Shown here piece after piece: positions 1 through 8,690 of a stretch of DNA of 64,000 nucleotides. This stretch comes from Shewanella marinintestina (GTDB lineage Bacteria; Pseudomonadota; Gammaproteobacteria; Enterobacterales; Shewanellaceae): NCBI RefSeq assembly GCF_023283845.1, contig NZ_JAKILC010000002.1, forward strand, positions 1 to 64,000, written 5' to 3'. The stretch's first letter is position 1. Each line of letters begins with the position of its first letter. The notes beneath the pieces were generated by a model. That model made no database searches and was not told the DNA's origin. It saw only the letters and a list, made by a program, of their open reading frames with translations. The translations under genes were made by a program, and so were the position numbers.

Positions 1-10
1 AAGCAAATAA

Positions 11-86
<76 letters not shown>

Positions 87-98
87 TAAAAACAAAAA

Positions 99-122
99 AG
101 CCACTCAATGAGTGGCTTTTTT
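99..122 (+). terminator. Rho-independent terminator of tRNA-Thr
   Basis: Stem AGCCACT/AGTGGCT with loop CAATG, followed by a T-run. It sits 12 bp after the tRNA. Confidence 0.9.
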
Positions 123-123
123 G

Positions 124-540
124 TATCTGCTATTTATAGCTTCAAGTTCAATAACCTTGATAGTATTAAATTCACCATTTAGCACTTCCGTTAGTAACTC
201 GCTCCCCCTCCACTCTAGCCAAAATTCATAAAACCTATGTCGGGGATAAGGCTTTAAGTCATAACCAATCTCTTTTGTAACATAACCAGCAGATGCCCTC
301 ATTAATAATTAAGACACTCATAGAGCCAGTCATAAAGCTCTTGTACTCATTACTATGATTCTAAGTGGTCCTATCATATATCAAGCTTAAAATAGCTTGT
401 GTACCTCGTATAGTAAGGTTACTGCTATAGCTAACTGTTGTGTAGCATCACCAGAAATACCTCCGCTTACTTTCAACCAAAGCATAATTGATACGGCACC
501 TAACTAGCACTACGAAATTATGCCAAACTGAAAATAAAAA
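124..540. other. Gene-free spacer
   Basis: About 400 bp between the tRNA terminator and the nagP terminator. The only open frame (105-302, minus) reads through the tRNA terminator stem and has no visible ribosome binding site, so I do not call it. I see no other RNA gene, operator or repeat here. Confidence 0.5.
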
Positions 541-559
541 AGGAGCCTAAAAGGCTCCT
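541..559 (-). terminator. Terminator of nagP
   Basis: Stem AGGAGCCT/AGGCTCCT with a 3-nt loop. On the minus strand it is followed by a T-rich tail. It lies 21 bp past the nagP stop. Confidence 0.85.
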
Positions 560-579
560 TTATAACACAGTAGACTTGA

Positions 580-1893
580 TTACCAGCTGCGCATCTTGTG
601 ACCTTTTAAGGCGTAGAATAAGATGAATAAATAGCATGGTAATGCAACCCAATAGGCTACCTGAGTATTATCAGCAAAGTGTGCAACCTTACCAAATACT
701 AGCGGTAAAATAGCGCCGCCAGAAATCCCCATAATCAATAGTGCAGAACCTTGAGCGGTATACTTACCCAAACCTTCTAATGCTAGCGGCCAAATTGAAG
801 GCCAAACAAGCGCATGAGCAAGCCCCATGAGTGCCACAAAAGTCACTGTATCAGGAATAACTGGAATACCGCTCCAGCCCCATAAAATATCCGCAATCAT
901 AGTGCTTTCACGAGAACCTAAAGACGCACCGATAACACATAAGATCCCCGCAATAGCTGAACCTAACAATGCCTTTTCTTGACTAATAAACTTAGGGATA
1001 CAAGTCACACCAATGATGTAACCAAATACCATAAACACCATGGTATACGAAGTGAGTGAGGCGAAGTTATTCACACCTAAGCTTTCACCATAAAGACCGA
1101 TGGTATCACCGGCAATCACTTCAACACCAACATAAGCAAATAGAGCTAAGGCACCTAATACAACTTGTGGGAAATGAGTAATACTGCCCTTTTCTTGGTG
1201 ATCATCAGCGCCTTCAAACTCAAGCTCTGGTAACGAAGAAAACTTAACAAGACCAATCAAAAATGTCAGTGCGATAGCCATGTAGATATATGGCATAACA
1301 AGTCTAGAAGATAGCTCATTGATCTGTGCTTGGCGCTCAGTTTCAGTTAACGCAGCTAAGTGCTCTGCGGTAAAGTTTTCAAATCCAGATAACACTAGCG
1401 CTGTAAACAAAATAGGTACAATAACGCCAGCACCTTTGTTAATTAGCCCCATGATACTAATACGCATTGCAGCGCTTTCTTTAGGGCCAATATGTACAAC
1501 ATAAGGGTTTGATGCAGTCTGTAAAATAGTTAAGCCTGTACCCAGCACAAATAGAGCACCAAGAAACAGCATATAATTGGCACTTTGTGCTGCAGGTATA
1601 AACAGTAATGAGCCGACGACCATAATCGCCAAGCCTATTGCCATACCATTTTTATAGCCTGTTTTTTTAAGTATGGATGACATAGGTAACGCCATCACGG
1701 TATAAGCAATGTAGAAAGCAAACGTTACGAACAACGCTTGAAACTCATTTAACTCACAGATGATTTTAAGGAATGGGATCAGTGAGCCATTAAGCCAAGT
1801 CACGAATCCGAAGATAAAAAAGAGCACACCTATAATAGTCATAGGCAGTAAACTGCTCTTTGGGCTAGCTTGAGCCTGAGTCGTTGCTGTCAT
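580..1893 (-). CDS. nagP: N-acetylglucosamine permease NagP (MFS, FucP-like)
   Basis: Inner-membrane sugar:cation symporter that should import GlcNAc. The 437-residue protein is almost wholly hydrophobic, with about 12 membrane segments. It carries the FucP/glucose-galactose-permease signature TASNPYVVHIGPKESAAMR near residues 126-144. NagP is the name of the GlcNAc permease described in Shewanella nag loci. Family and position next to nagX, nagA and nagK support this, but substrate is inferred from context, since glucose/galactose/fucose porters share the fold. The start at 1893 has an AGG-containing site just upstream. It appears to be its own transcript: a NagR-type operator lies at 2129-2142 and a terminator at 541-559. 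Confidence 0.88.
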   Translation of the reverse strand: MTATTQAQASPKSSLLPMTIIGVLFFIFGFVTWLNGSLIPFLKIICELNEFQALFVTFAFYIAYTVMALPMSSILKKTGYKNGMAIGLAIMVVGSLLFIPAAQSANYMLFLGALFVLGTGLTILQTASNPYVVHIGPKESAAMRISIMGLINKGAGVIVPILFTALVLSGFENFTAEHLAALTETERQAQINELSSRLVMPYIYMAIALTFLIGLVKFSSLPELEFEGADDHQEKGSITHFPQVVLGALALFAYVGVEVIAGDTIGLYGESLGVNNFASLTSYTMVFMVFGYIIGVTCIPKFISQEKALLGSAIAGILCVIGASLGSRESTMIADILWGWSGIPVIPDTVTFVALMGLAHALVWPSIWPLALEGLGKYTAQGSALLIMGISGGAILPLVFGKVAHFADNTQVAYWVALPCYLFILFYALKGHKMRSW

Positions 1894-1931
1894 ATTAAAC
1901 CTGTTTCTTATAGTAATTGATTTTATGATAC

Positions 1932-1943
1932 CAGATTAATCTG
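1932..1943. repeat. 12-bp perfect palindrome upstream of nagP
   Basis: CAGATTAATCTG, 38 bp before the nagP start codon. It lies between the NagR operator and the gene. Role unknown; it could be chance in AT-rich DNA. Confidence 0.35.
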
Positions 1944-2128
1944 TTATCCCATCCTTCATTGTCGCTACTTTGTTGTTGCAGACTTCTAGCTGCTTATTAT
2001 TTGGCAAGTGCAGTTCACAAGAGCCTAAATTCAACGAAACTAACAGTTCTATCTGGCCATCATTAACGTTGTTATTGATGTCTTAGCCCGCCTATTGTTT
2101 CACTGATGTTAAAACATTGCAGCCAAAA

Positions 2129-2142
2129 AGACAACGCTGTCA
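2129..2142 (+). promoter_or_regulatory. NagR operator 1 (nagP)
   Basis: AGACAACGCTGTCA, one mismatch from the core TGACAACGCTGTCA found four more times in the window, always next to a nag-locus promoter. It lies 236 bp upstream of the nagP start, so the 5' leader of nagP may be long. It is the only one of the five sites with an altered first half. Confidence 0.75.
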
Positions 2143-2327
2143 TTTTTATTTTATTTGTGTTTTCGGATATATCATATGGATCCTATCTCCAATGAGCATG
2201 CGGTCTACGCCGCATTTAGAACCAATAATGACAAAACTATTGACGGCGCATGCTAAGCCGAAACGCTTAGCGAATAAAAAGATAAGATCCGACAGCGGTC
2301 TTCAGCCTAGCGTTGCCACATCAAAGG

Positions 2328-3521
2328 TTAAACTTTAACGAAAATTCCGCGCTTGTACATCCAATAAAGCACTAACCATTGCACCAAGAGTAAAGCAATA
2401 ACACCGGCTAAAGCCTGTACATTATTAGGCAAGCTCGCTATCACACCACCAAATAAACTTTGTGCAGTGTATTTCCAATTAACGATACTGCTAGCGATAT
2501 AAATCACAATCGAATTACAGCCTATGACGGTAAAGAAAAACGCCCACCTCTGCACTTTAACTACATCAATGATGGCGTAAAACAAAGCCAGCAACAGAAT
2601 GCTCCACCCCGCTGTAACCAAAGTAAAACTGCTGGTCCATAGAGTTTTATTAACAGGTATCAGTGGTGAGATAAGCCAGCCCAACACAATTAGCGCGATC
2701 CCCGAAGCCGTTAATACCCCCACTTTAAACCACTCACCTTTTATATGAGGCTTAACGATAAAGTGACCGACAAACACACCAAATAATGCATTAACCACAG
2801 CCGGTATAGTAGATAATATCCCTTCTGGATCTACCGCTGCATTTTGATAAGTGCCCCCCGGTAGTAACAAAGTATCTACCGCTGCATTTATCGAACCAGT
2901 AGCACTGAATGCGCCGCTACCATTAAGGGTAATAAAAGGAAATGTTTGCAATAATGCATAACCAACTAATACGCTAACAGCGGTAATGATTTGCGTACGT
3001 AAGCTCGTATGCCACACTAATAACGCACAGAAAAACCAAGCGAAAGCAATACGACCTAATACACTGGCATAGCGCACCTCGCCTATGGCAAACGGTGCAC
3101 CAGTGCCCCAACCATGGTTATAAATAACACCGAACAATAGTAGTAACAGTAATCGCTTTATAGCATGTTTATATAGAGGTGTTCGTTGCGGTAAAGGCAG
3201 TTTATCTAAGCGTTTTGGCGATAAGCCTAATGCGACACCAGATAGAAAAATAAACAGCGGAAAAATCAGGTCGTAAAACGTAAAACCATGCCAAGCACTG
3301 TGATGCATTTGTGCATCAAACCATTTAAACCCTGCCCAACCAGTTAATACGAGTAAAGCAGCAAATAACGCTTCACCACCTAAAATCCAAAACATATCAA
3401 AACCACGTAAAGCATCAAGAGATTTAAGCCTTAATTTCTTTACTGGTTTAATGGTTTGTTGCCCCGAGGGATTTTCCGCTGAGTTAGCTTTTTCAGCAGT
3501 AGTATTAGTTATTGTCGTCAT
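2328..3521 (-). CDS. nagX: NagX, acyltransferase-like membrane protein of the nag locus
   Basis: A 397-residue integral membrane protein of the DUF5009 / heparan-alpha-glucosaminide N-acetyltransferase-like family. The soluble N-terminus (about 30 residues) leads into the family motif LKSLDALRGFDMFW near residues 33-46, followed by roughly ten membrane segments. Genes of this type, named nagX, sit in Shewanella and other proteobacterial GlcNAc loci; their biochemical role is not established. The relationship to HGSNAT suggests transmembrane acetyl transfer to a glucosamine residue, which is an inference. It is downstream of nagA on the same strand, with a 142-bp gap holding a hairpin. A start at 3521 fits the weak AAGG-like site upstream. 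Confidence 0.8.
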   Translation of the reverse strand: MTTITNTTAEKANSAENPSGQQTIKPVKKLRLKSLDALRGFDMFWILGGEALFAALLVLTGWAGFKWFDAQMHHSAWHGFTFYDLIFPLFIFLSGVALGLSPKRLDKLPLPQRTPLYKHAIKRLLLLLLFGVIYNHGWGTGAPFAIGEVRYASVLGRIAFAWFFCALLVWHTSLRTQIITAVSVLVGYALLQTFPFITLNGSGAFSATGSINAAVDTLLLPGGTYQNAAVDPEGILSTIPAVVNALFGVFVGHFIVKPHIKGEWFKVGVLTASGIALIVLGWLISPLIPVNKTLWTSSFTLVTAGWSILLLALFYAIIDVVKVQRWAFFFTVIGCNSIVIYIASSIVNWKYTAQSLFGGVIASLPNNVQALAGVIALLLVQWLVLYWMYKRGIFVKV

Positions 3522-3577
3522 CTAAAGAGCCTTTTATTTTAGTTTTATTGGCTTTATAAAGGGTTTGATTAAAACAA

Positions 3578-3605
3578 AGCCTCCGTAGTATTCACTACTG
3601 AGGCT
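3578..3605 (-). terminator. Intercistronic hairpin between nagA and nagX
   Basis: Inverted repeat AGCCTC-c-GTAGT / ACTAC-t-GAGGCT with a 4-nt loop. On the minus strand it is followed by TTTGTTTTAATC, a moderate U-tract. It may partly terminate nagK-nagA transcripts before nagX, or mark an RNA processing point. Confidence 0.55.
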
Positions 3606-3663
3606 CCATTTAATAGTTCAAGTTTAAGGGATAAACCCTGTGCAGCTCATCAACTGTCAACAA

Positions 3664-4797
3664 CTAGCGAGTAAACGCTAGCTCTCCTCCAATATAGGTC
3701 TGCCCCACTTGGTAGTTATCATCAAGAGCCACCATATCGGCACGCCCACCCACTTGCAGCCTACCCATTTGATGACTTAACCCTAAATATTCAGCAGGGT
3801 AAAGAGATGCCATACGAATAGCCTCCTCAGGTGCAAGCCCTAGCATATTAACAGTGTTAGCAACGGCGCCAGCCATATCGAGTACGCAACCAGCAAGCTC
3901 GCCCGTCACTGCATTTAGCCTGTCGCCAACTCTTAATACCTGAGTCCCAAACAATTCAAAACTAACTTCTTCATCTAAGCCGACAGGTGGCATCGCATCA
4001 GTCACTAACATCACCTTGCCTTTAGGCTTAGCATTAATTGCGACTCGAGCAGATGCAGGGTGCACGTGATGACCGTCAACAATTAAGCCACACCAAGCTT
4101 CAGTGCTTTCAAGCGCTGCGCCAACCATACCTGGTTTTCTAGAGTCCAGCGCTGACATGGCGTTATAAAGATGAGTAAAACCGTTTGCGCCAGCATCGAG
4201 TGCAGCTTTCACTGTATCGTAATCAGCATTAGAGTGACCTAAACACACCTTAACACCTGATTTTACCAGCGCTTCGATAACTTCTGTCGACACATTCTCA
4301 GGTGCAAGAGTAACAACTTTAATACCAAGGTCTTGGCGGCTAAAAATCTCCAGCTCTGCATCTGAAATACGACGAATAAATGGCTGAGGATGCACGCCTT
4401 TTTTAGGTACGCTTAAGTGTGGTCCTTCAAAATGTACACCGACTACACCCGCAACTTTTTGTTCTAATGCTGCTGCAACCGCATCAGCAGCCTGATGCAT
4501 GACATTCAGATCATCTGTAATTAATGTCGGTAGAAATGCCGTGGTGCCATATTTAGCATGGGCTTTGCCAATGGCTGCAATCCCTTTGACATTAGGAGAT
4601 GAGTTAAATAGTACGCCTCCTCCGCCATTAACTTGTACGTCAATAAAGCCAGGAGTGACTAAACGACTTAAACGTGACTCTTTGGCACCTTGCATGGTAT
4701 CAAATGCCAAGATGTGCCCATCTTCAAACGTGATAGGCAAGCCAGTATGGAGTTCATCTCCATCAAACACGCGATCTGCAATTATCGTTTGCTTCAT
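3664..4797 (-). CDS. nagA: N-acetylglucosamine-6-phosphate deacetylase
   Basis: Cytoplasmic metal-dependent amidohydrolase: GlcNAc-6-phosphate to glucosamine-6-phosphate plus acetate. At 377 residues it has the family's normal length. Visible motifs are TPGFIDVQVNGGGG (residues 48-61), the metal-binding HFEGPH (122-127, Glu124), His188 in LGHSN, His209 in FTHLYNAM, and the catalytic Asp267 in VTDAMPP. It lies 66 bp downstream of nagK, most likely in one transcript from the operator-bearing nagK promoter. No nagB lies between the two genes, although I expect one there from other Shewanella. Confidence 0.95.
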   Translation of the reverse strand: MKQTIIADRVFDGDELHTGLPITFEDGHILAFDTMQGAKESRLSRLVTPGFIDVQVNGGGGVLFNSSPNVKGIAAIGKAHAKYGTTAFLPTLITDDLNVMHQAADAVAAALEQKVAGVVGVHFEGPHLSVPKKGVHPQPFIRRISDAELEIFSRQDLGIKVVTLAPENVSTEVIEALVKSGVKVCLGHSNADYDTVKAALDAGANGFTHLYNAMSALDSRKPGMVGAALESTEAWCGLIVDGHHVHPASARVAINAKPKGKVMLVTDAMPPVGLDEEVSFELFGTQVLRVGDRLNAVTGELAGCVLDMAGAVANTVNMLGLAPEEAIRMASLYPAEYLGLSHQMGRLQVGGRADMVALDDNYQVGQTYIGGELAFTR

Positions 4798-4863
4798 TTT
4801 GTTCTCACTTACTTAAATGTACCGCTATCGTATCGACATATTTGCTTTAGAGTCTTAGGCCAA

Positions 4864-5760
4864 TTAAGCCTTAGCATGTTGTTGCTGAGCGAAAAATGCT
4901 GCGCCCCACTCTGGTGGCTGTAAGGTAGGAGACATTTTTGCTACTACATCCTCATCAAGCCAAGGTGCGAGTGGCTCAGCAAGTCCACCTATCATTGAAA
5001 ATCGCGGGGGATTAACTTCAAATAACTTACGTGCGAGTTCACTGATATACCCCGCGCCTTCACGGACAATATCGAGCGCAACGCTATCTTTCTTTGCAGC
5101 ACTTTCAAACACGATTCTAGCAAGCTTTGCGTAAGTACTAGATGATTGACCTGCAAGGTTTTCAACGATCCCTAATGCACTATCGACACCAAAATAATCA
5201 AATAGTCGCTGGCTCAATACCGTTTTGTCACCAAAGCCATCTAAGTCTAATAGTGCACACTCGCCAGCTTTTAAACCAAGCCAAGCTCCACTGCCTTTAT
5301 CGCCCAGAGCAAAGCCATGGCCACCGAGAAATAGTTCTGTATCTGCAACTTGTGCATAACCACAAGAGCCTGTGCCTGTAATAATAACGGCGCCTTCTTG
5401 GCCTTGATGTGCGCCAATACACGCGGTATGCAGATCAGTCGTCAAATACATACTGGCAAATGGATGCTGCCAAGTCGCAATATCTTGGTAAAGTCTTGGG
5501 ACATTAACCCCTGCTAAACCTAACCCAGCAATTAAACGCTTGGCGTCGCTCGGCGCCAATCCTGCGTCAGCTAATGCTAGCTGCGTTGACTCTTCAATTG
5601 ATTGAAACGTTTGAGCTAGGCCATGAAGTGGGTTAGCACGTCCCGCTACCCCTGTGCCTAAAATACGATAGTCACTAGTGTAAATTGTTGCACGGCACTT
5701 ACTACCACCACCGTCAATTCCTATGTATAGCGACTCTTCTTTCGTCTGGCTCATGCCCAT
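4864..5760 (-). CDS. nagK: N-acetylglucosamine kinase (BadF/BadG/BcrA/BcrD ATPase family)
   Basis: Cytoplasmic sugar kinase of the ASKHA fold, expected to phosphorylate GlcNAc entering through NagP, giving the substrate of NagA. The phosphate-1 loop GIDGGGSK lies at residues 14-21 and a second nucleotide-binding stretch VIITGTGSCGYAQV is mid-protein. The open frame extends to 5784, but the ATG at 5760 has AGAGG six bases upstream and gives a 298-residue protein starting MGMSQTKEES. It is the first gene of nagK-nagA(-nagX), with a NagR operator 98 bp upstream. This family has acyl-CoA-reductase-activating and sugar-kinase members; the context decides for the kinase. Confidence 0.9.
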   Translation of the reverse strand: MGMSQTKEESLYIGIDGGGSKCRATIYTSDYRILGTGVAGRANPLHGLAQTFQSIEESTQLALADAGLAPSDAKRLIAGLGLAGVNVPRLYQDIATWQHPFASMYLTTDLHTACIGAHQGQEGAVIITGTGSCGYAQVADTELFLGGHGFALGDKGSGAWLGLKAGECALLDLDGFGDKTVLSQRLFDYFGVDSALGIVENLAGQSSSTYAKLARIVFESAAKKDSVALDIVREGAGYISELARKLFEVNPPRFSMIGGLAEPLAPWLDEDVVAKMSPTLQPPEWGAAFFAQQQHAKA

Positions 5761-5857
5761 GACAGACCTCTTTATCGTTCTCATTCTTTTATAAACAGAA
5801 TGGATCTAGACTTTATGTGTAAAAGCCCACCAAGTTAACTTCATGTTACAACAATAA

Positions 5858-5871
5858 TGACAGCGTTGTCA
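5858..5871 (-). promoter_or_regulatory. NagR operator 2 (nagK)
   Basis: Perfect core, reading TGACAACGCTGTCA on the minus strand, flanked by AA and TT to give an 18-bp near-palindrome. It is 98 bp upstream of the nagK start codon. Confidence 0.82.
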
Positions 5872-5907
5872 TTCGTTTTTTAAACTAGCTTTATAAAACA
5901 TAAAAAA

Positions 5908-5938
5908 ACGTAGCAACACCTTTGGTACTGCTACGTTC
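5908..5938 (-). terminator. Terminator of the hexosaminidase operon
   Basis: Stem AACGTAGCA/TGCTACGTT with a 13-nt loop. On the minus strand it is followed by seven T. It is about 50 bp past the hexosaminidase stop, just upstream of the nagK operator. Confidence 0.85.
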
Positions 5939-5989
5939 AAGCTTAGTTATTACTTACATATTTTGCAGATAACAACTGTTAGCCAATTG

Positions 5990-8665
5990 TTACTTAACAA
6001 CTAATGTGCGACCTTTACGATTACCGTCTGCAGCTATCACTCGAACTTCAACAGGCGCTGTAACAGTTACGCCCTCAGCATACGCTTGCCATTGCCCACC
6101 AGCTGACCGATATTCAATATCAAGCCCAGGGAAGATCACATTAGCAAACAGTTTACCGTCTTTTATAACAGCGCCTGGTGTTGGTACTCGGTATGCAATA
6201 TTAGCCTTATCAAGCTTTAATAGTTCTTTAGCGCCAAGAGTATTGGCTATGCGATACCAGTCGCTGGCCTGCGCGGCACGCATCTCTTCAGTAAAGAAAC
6301 CACTTTGCTGATTATAAACCGCACCTTGGTATTGATATGGCACTTCCCAATTAGGCTTATGCCAAGCGCGCTCAGCAAGCATCATCACTCTCGGAAACAT
6401 CATGTATTCAGCAACATCATCACTACGCACCGTTTCACTCCAGAGCTGACCTTGAATACCGGCAAACTTCACTGTTGCTTTTAGCGGGCCGCTGACCACG
6501 TTACCAGCTTCATCTTTTATTACAGTATCGTCAGCTTCAAAAGGTAAGTTTTCAATATCGGTCCACTGCTCTGCATTAGCCGGCAAGTTACCTGGCATAA
6601 AACTGTGGATTTTTTGCGAGTTAGTGTTTCGACTAGCCCAGTAATAGCCATGCTCTTTCGGGTCGGCCTCATAAGGGAAGTCAAAGTACAAGACTTCAGG
6701 CTGACCAAGTACGGCTTCCCAGCCTAAGTTTGCTTGCTGGTGAGCGCGTTTATGGCCGCCATGTGCTACAACATCCCAAATGTTTGACTGCACTTTCTTT
6801 GGCATGTTTTCTGGACGAGTATGACTCATGCCATCACTCCACCCAGCAGCTTCAATACCTTTGTTTGCCAATAGCTGAGAGGTTCTTTCGATAAAGTAAG
6901 CACCAAGCTCATCCATGCTCTTTACGCCTTTGTCATTATTGGCAATAAAGGCTTTACAGACAGGAGATTCAATCCATGCACCGGCAGTTTCATCGGCGCC
7001 AATATGGTAAAGATCTAATGGCACTCCAGCTTGTTTGTGTAGTGCTGCGATTTCATCAATCACCTTATCGATAAAGGTAAAAGTCGACTCCATACATACG
7101 TTCAATGTATTGTCGTTATAGTACTGAATCGATGAGTAAACCGTTTTATCATCACTATCAGATAATAAATATTGCTTTGCTTCTTCAGTTTTATCTGCCG
7201 CCATTAAGGTGCGGTATCTCGCTTCCATTGATTTAATTGCCGCTCTTGAATGCCCAGGCATATCCATTGATGGAATAACTTGTATTTGTCTGGCGTTAGC
7301 ATATTGCAGAATTTCAATATAATCTGCTTTGCTATAGTAGCCATTGACCTTAGCATCGCTAAATGGACCACTACCTAACTGAGGTAATAAACAGGTATCT
7401 TCGCTTAAGTCATGACAACGCTTACTGCCAATGTCTGTTAATTCAGGTAAGCCATTAATTTCTAAGCGCCAGCCTTCGTCGTCAGCCATATGCAGATGCA
7501 ATTTATTCAGCTTATATGCTGCCATCTGATCTAGCAGGTCTAAAATTAACTGTTTGCTATGAAAGTTACGTGATACGTCCACATGCATGCCGCGAAAATC
7601 ATAACGTGGCTCATCATCGATAAAAATAGGATTAACCGCTAATGTTTCTGTATTTACTAACGAAGCAATAGACGCAAGACCATAAGAGAAGCCGGCATCA
7701 TCAGCTGCAAAAATTTGGATCCCCTCTGCTGAAATATCAAGATGATACTGACCAGCTGAGGTGCTAGTCGTTAATGGTAATAACTCGGTTTTCACTCCTT
7801 TAGCACTTTGCTTAACACCAATGCGAGCGAGTCTTTGCAATGCCGCGCTGACAGCGGCAGCCCCCACATCATTAAGCTCAACATTTAAACCTGCATCTAG
7901 TGATACAGGCAGCTCTCCGGCTTTCAGCTTAACCTTAGCCGGTGTCGGTAAAATGCTATTTTCAGCAAGGACTGCATCAACAGGTGTATTTAGATTATTG
8001 TTATAAAGCACCGAGCTTGTAGCCCACTCAAGCTTATCTGTCTCACGGCGTTTATACTGCGTTTCACTATTGGTATACGCATCCACATAAGGGCGCACTT
8101 CCATACCCGTTTCAGCATCAACCGCTAGTTGCGTGCTACTAATAATGACAGGCTCTAGACCTTCAGCCGCAATATAATAATTTGGCATTCCGTCGATTTC
8201 AGATAATTGCCAAAGCTCACCGCGGAACTGAATAGTCGTTTTCTCGCCTTTTTTAAGCCCTTTAAAGCCAGCAGCAGGAGTGATTTTATGCAAGTCACCT
8301 TGCACACGAGTTATATCAAACTCGTCACCGACGATGCTCTGTATTGGACGCATTTGCGAATAATAAATCGACCAGTCTTTATTATTGATATCAATTGCAG
8401 AAGTTAAATCTATTTCAGCTAAGAAGCAGCGGCCATTGCCCACTTCTTTATCACAGTTCTCATCAGGCACATTTGTCACCACGCGATAGCGGATCTCTAA
8501 TGTATGACCTATTTTATCGAGAACTGACTGCGTGAGTTGAGTGGTTGCGCTGGCAGCTTGAGAGCTCACAGTTACAGGGGATATTTGTTCATCTGCAGCC
8601 TGTTTTGAACAAGCTGTGGTTGCCATTGCAACCGCTACCGCTGCTACTATCAATTTAATCTTCAT
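5990..8665 (-). CDS. Beta-N-acetylhexosaminidase, GH20, lipoprotein
   Basis: Hydrolyses chitobiose and chito-oligosaccharides to GlcNAc outside the cytoplasm. The 891-residue protein starts with a lipoprotein signal ending in ATTAC (Cys19), so it is anchored to a membrane facing the periplasm or cell surface. An N-terminal carbohydrate-binding CHB_HEX-like region comes next, then a GH20b-like domain. The TIM barrel starts at FRGMHVDVSRNFHS (near 357), and the catalytic pair Asp558-Glu559 lies in HIGADETAGAW. A C-terminal beta domain ends the protein, as in chitobiases. It is the last gene of the binding-protein/chemoreceptor/hexosaminidase operon, 25 bp after the chemoreceptor gene. Confidence 0.93.
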   Translation of the reverse strand: MKIKLIVAAVAVAMATTACSKQAADEQISPVTVSSQAASATTQLTQSVLDKIGHTLEIRYRVVTNVPDENCDKEVGNGRCFLAEIDLTSAIDINNKDWSIYYSQMRPIQSIVGDEFDITRVQGDLHKITPAAGFKGLKKGEKTTIQFRGELWQLSEIDGMPNYYIAAEGLEPVIISSTQLAVDAETGMEVRPYVDAYTNSETQYKRRETDKLEWATSSVLYNNNLNTPVDAVLAENSILPTPAKVKLKAGELPVSLDAGLNVELNDVGAAAVSAALQRLARIGVKQSAKGVKTELLPLTTSTSAGQYHLDISAEGIQIFAADDAGFSYGLASIASLVNTETLAVNPIFIDDEPRYDFRGMHVDVSRNFHSKQLILDLLDQMAAYKLNKLHLHMADDEGWRLEINGLPELTDIGSKRCHDLSEDTCLLPQLGSGPFSDAKVNGYYSKADYIEILQYANARQIQVIPSMDMPGHSRAAIKSMEARYRTLMAADKTEEAKQYLLSDSDDKTVYSSIQYYNDNTLNVCMESTFTFIDKVIDEIAALHKQAGVPLDLYHIGADETAGAWIESPVCKAFIANNDKGVKSMDELGAYFIERTSQLLANKGIEAAGWSDGMSHTRPENMPKKVQSNIWDVVAHGGHKRAHQQANLGWEAVLGQPEVLYFDFPYEADPKEHGYYWASRNTNSQKIHSFMPGNLPANAEQWTDIENLPFEADDTVIKDEAGNVVSGPLKATVKFAGIQGQLWSETVRSDDVAEYMMFPRVMMLAERAWHKPNWEVPYQYQGAVYNQQSGFFTEEMRAAQASDWYRIANTLGAKELLKLDKANIAYRVPTPGAVIKDGKLFANVIFPGLDIEYRSAGGQWQAYAEGVTVTAPVEVRVIAADGNRKGRTLVVK

Positions 8666-8690
8666 GACTTTCCTTATTCTATATTCTTAT

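Larger units (their letters stand above)
1894..2327. other. 434-bp intergenic region between nagX and nagP
   Basis: It contains the NagR operator (2129-2142), a short palindrome (1932-1943) and two small dyads: ATGCGG/CCGCAT near 2199-2216 and GCTAAGC/GCTTAGC at 2252-2271. The latter lies 57 bp past the nagX stop but has no T-run on the minus strand. The open frame over 2117-2338 on the plus strand crosses the operator and is not convincing as a gene. Confidence 0.5.

Noticed and set aside
105..302. 65-codon frame on the minus strand next to tRNA-Thr
   Set aside because: Its last codons are read from the tRNA terminator stem, it has no ribosome site and I recognise no family. It could be a remnant but I cannot support it.
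2117..2338. 73-codon plus-strand frame
   Set aside because: Crosses the NagR operator and the end of nagX; no ribosome site and composition unlike protein.
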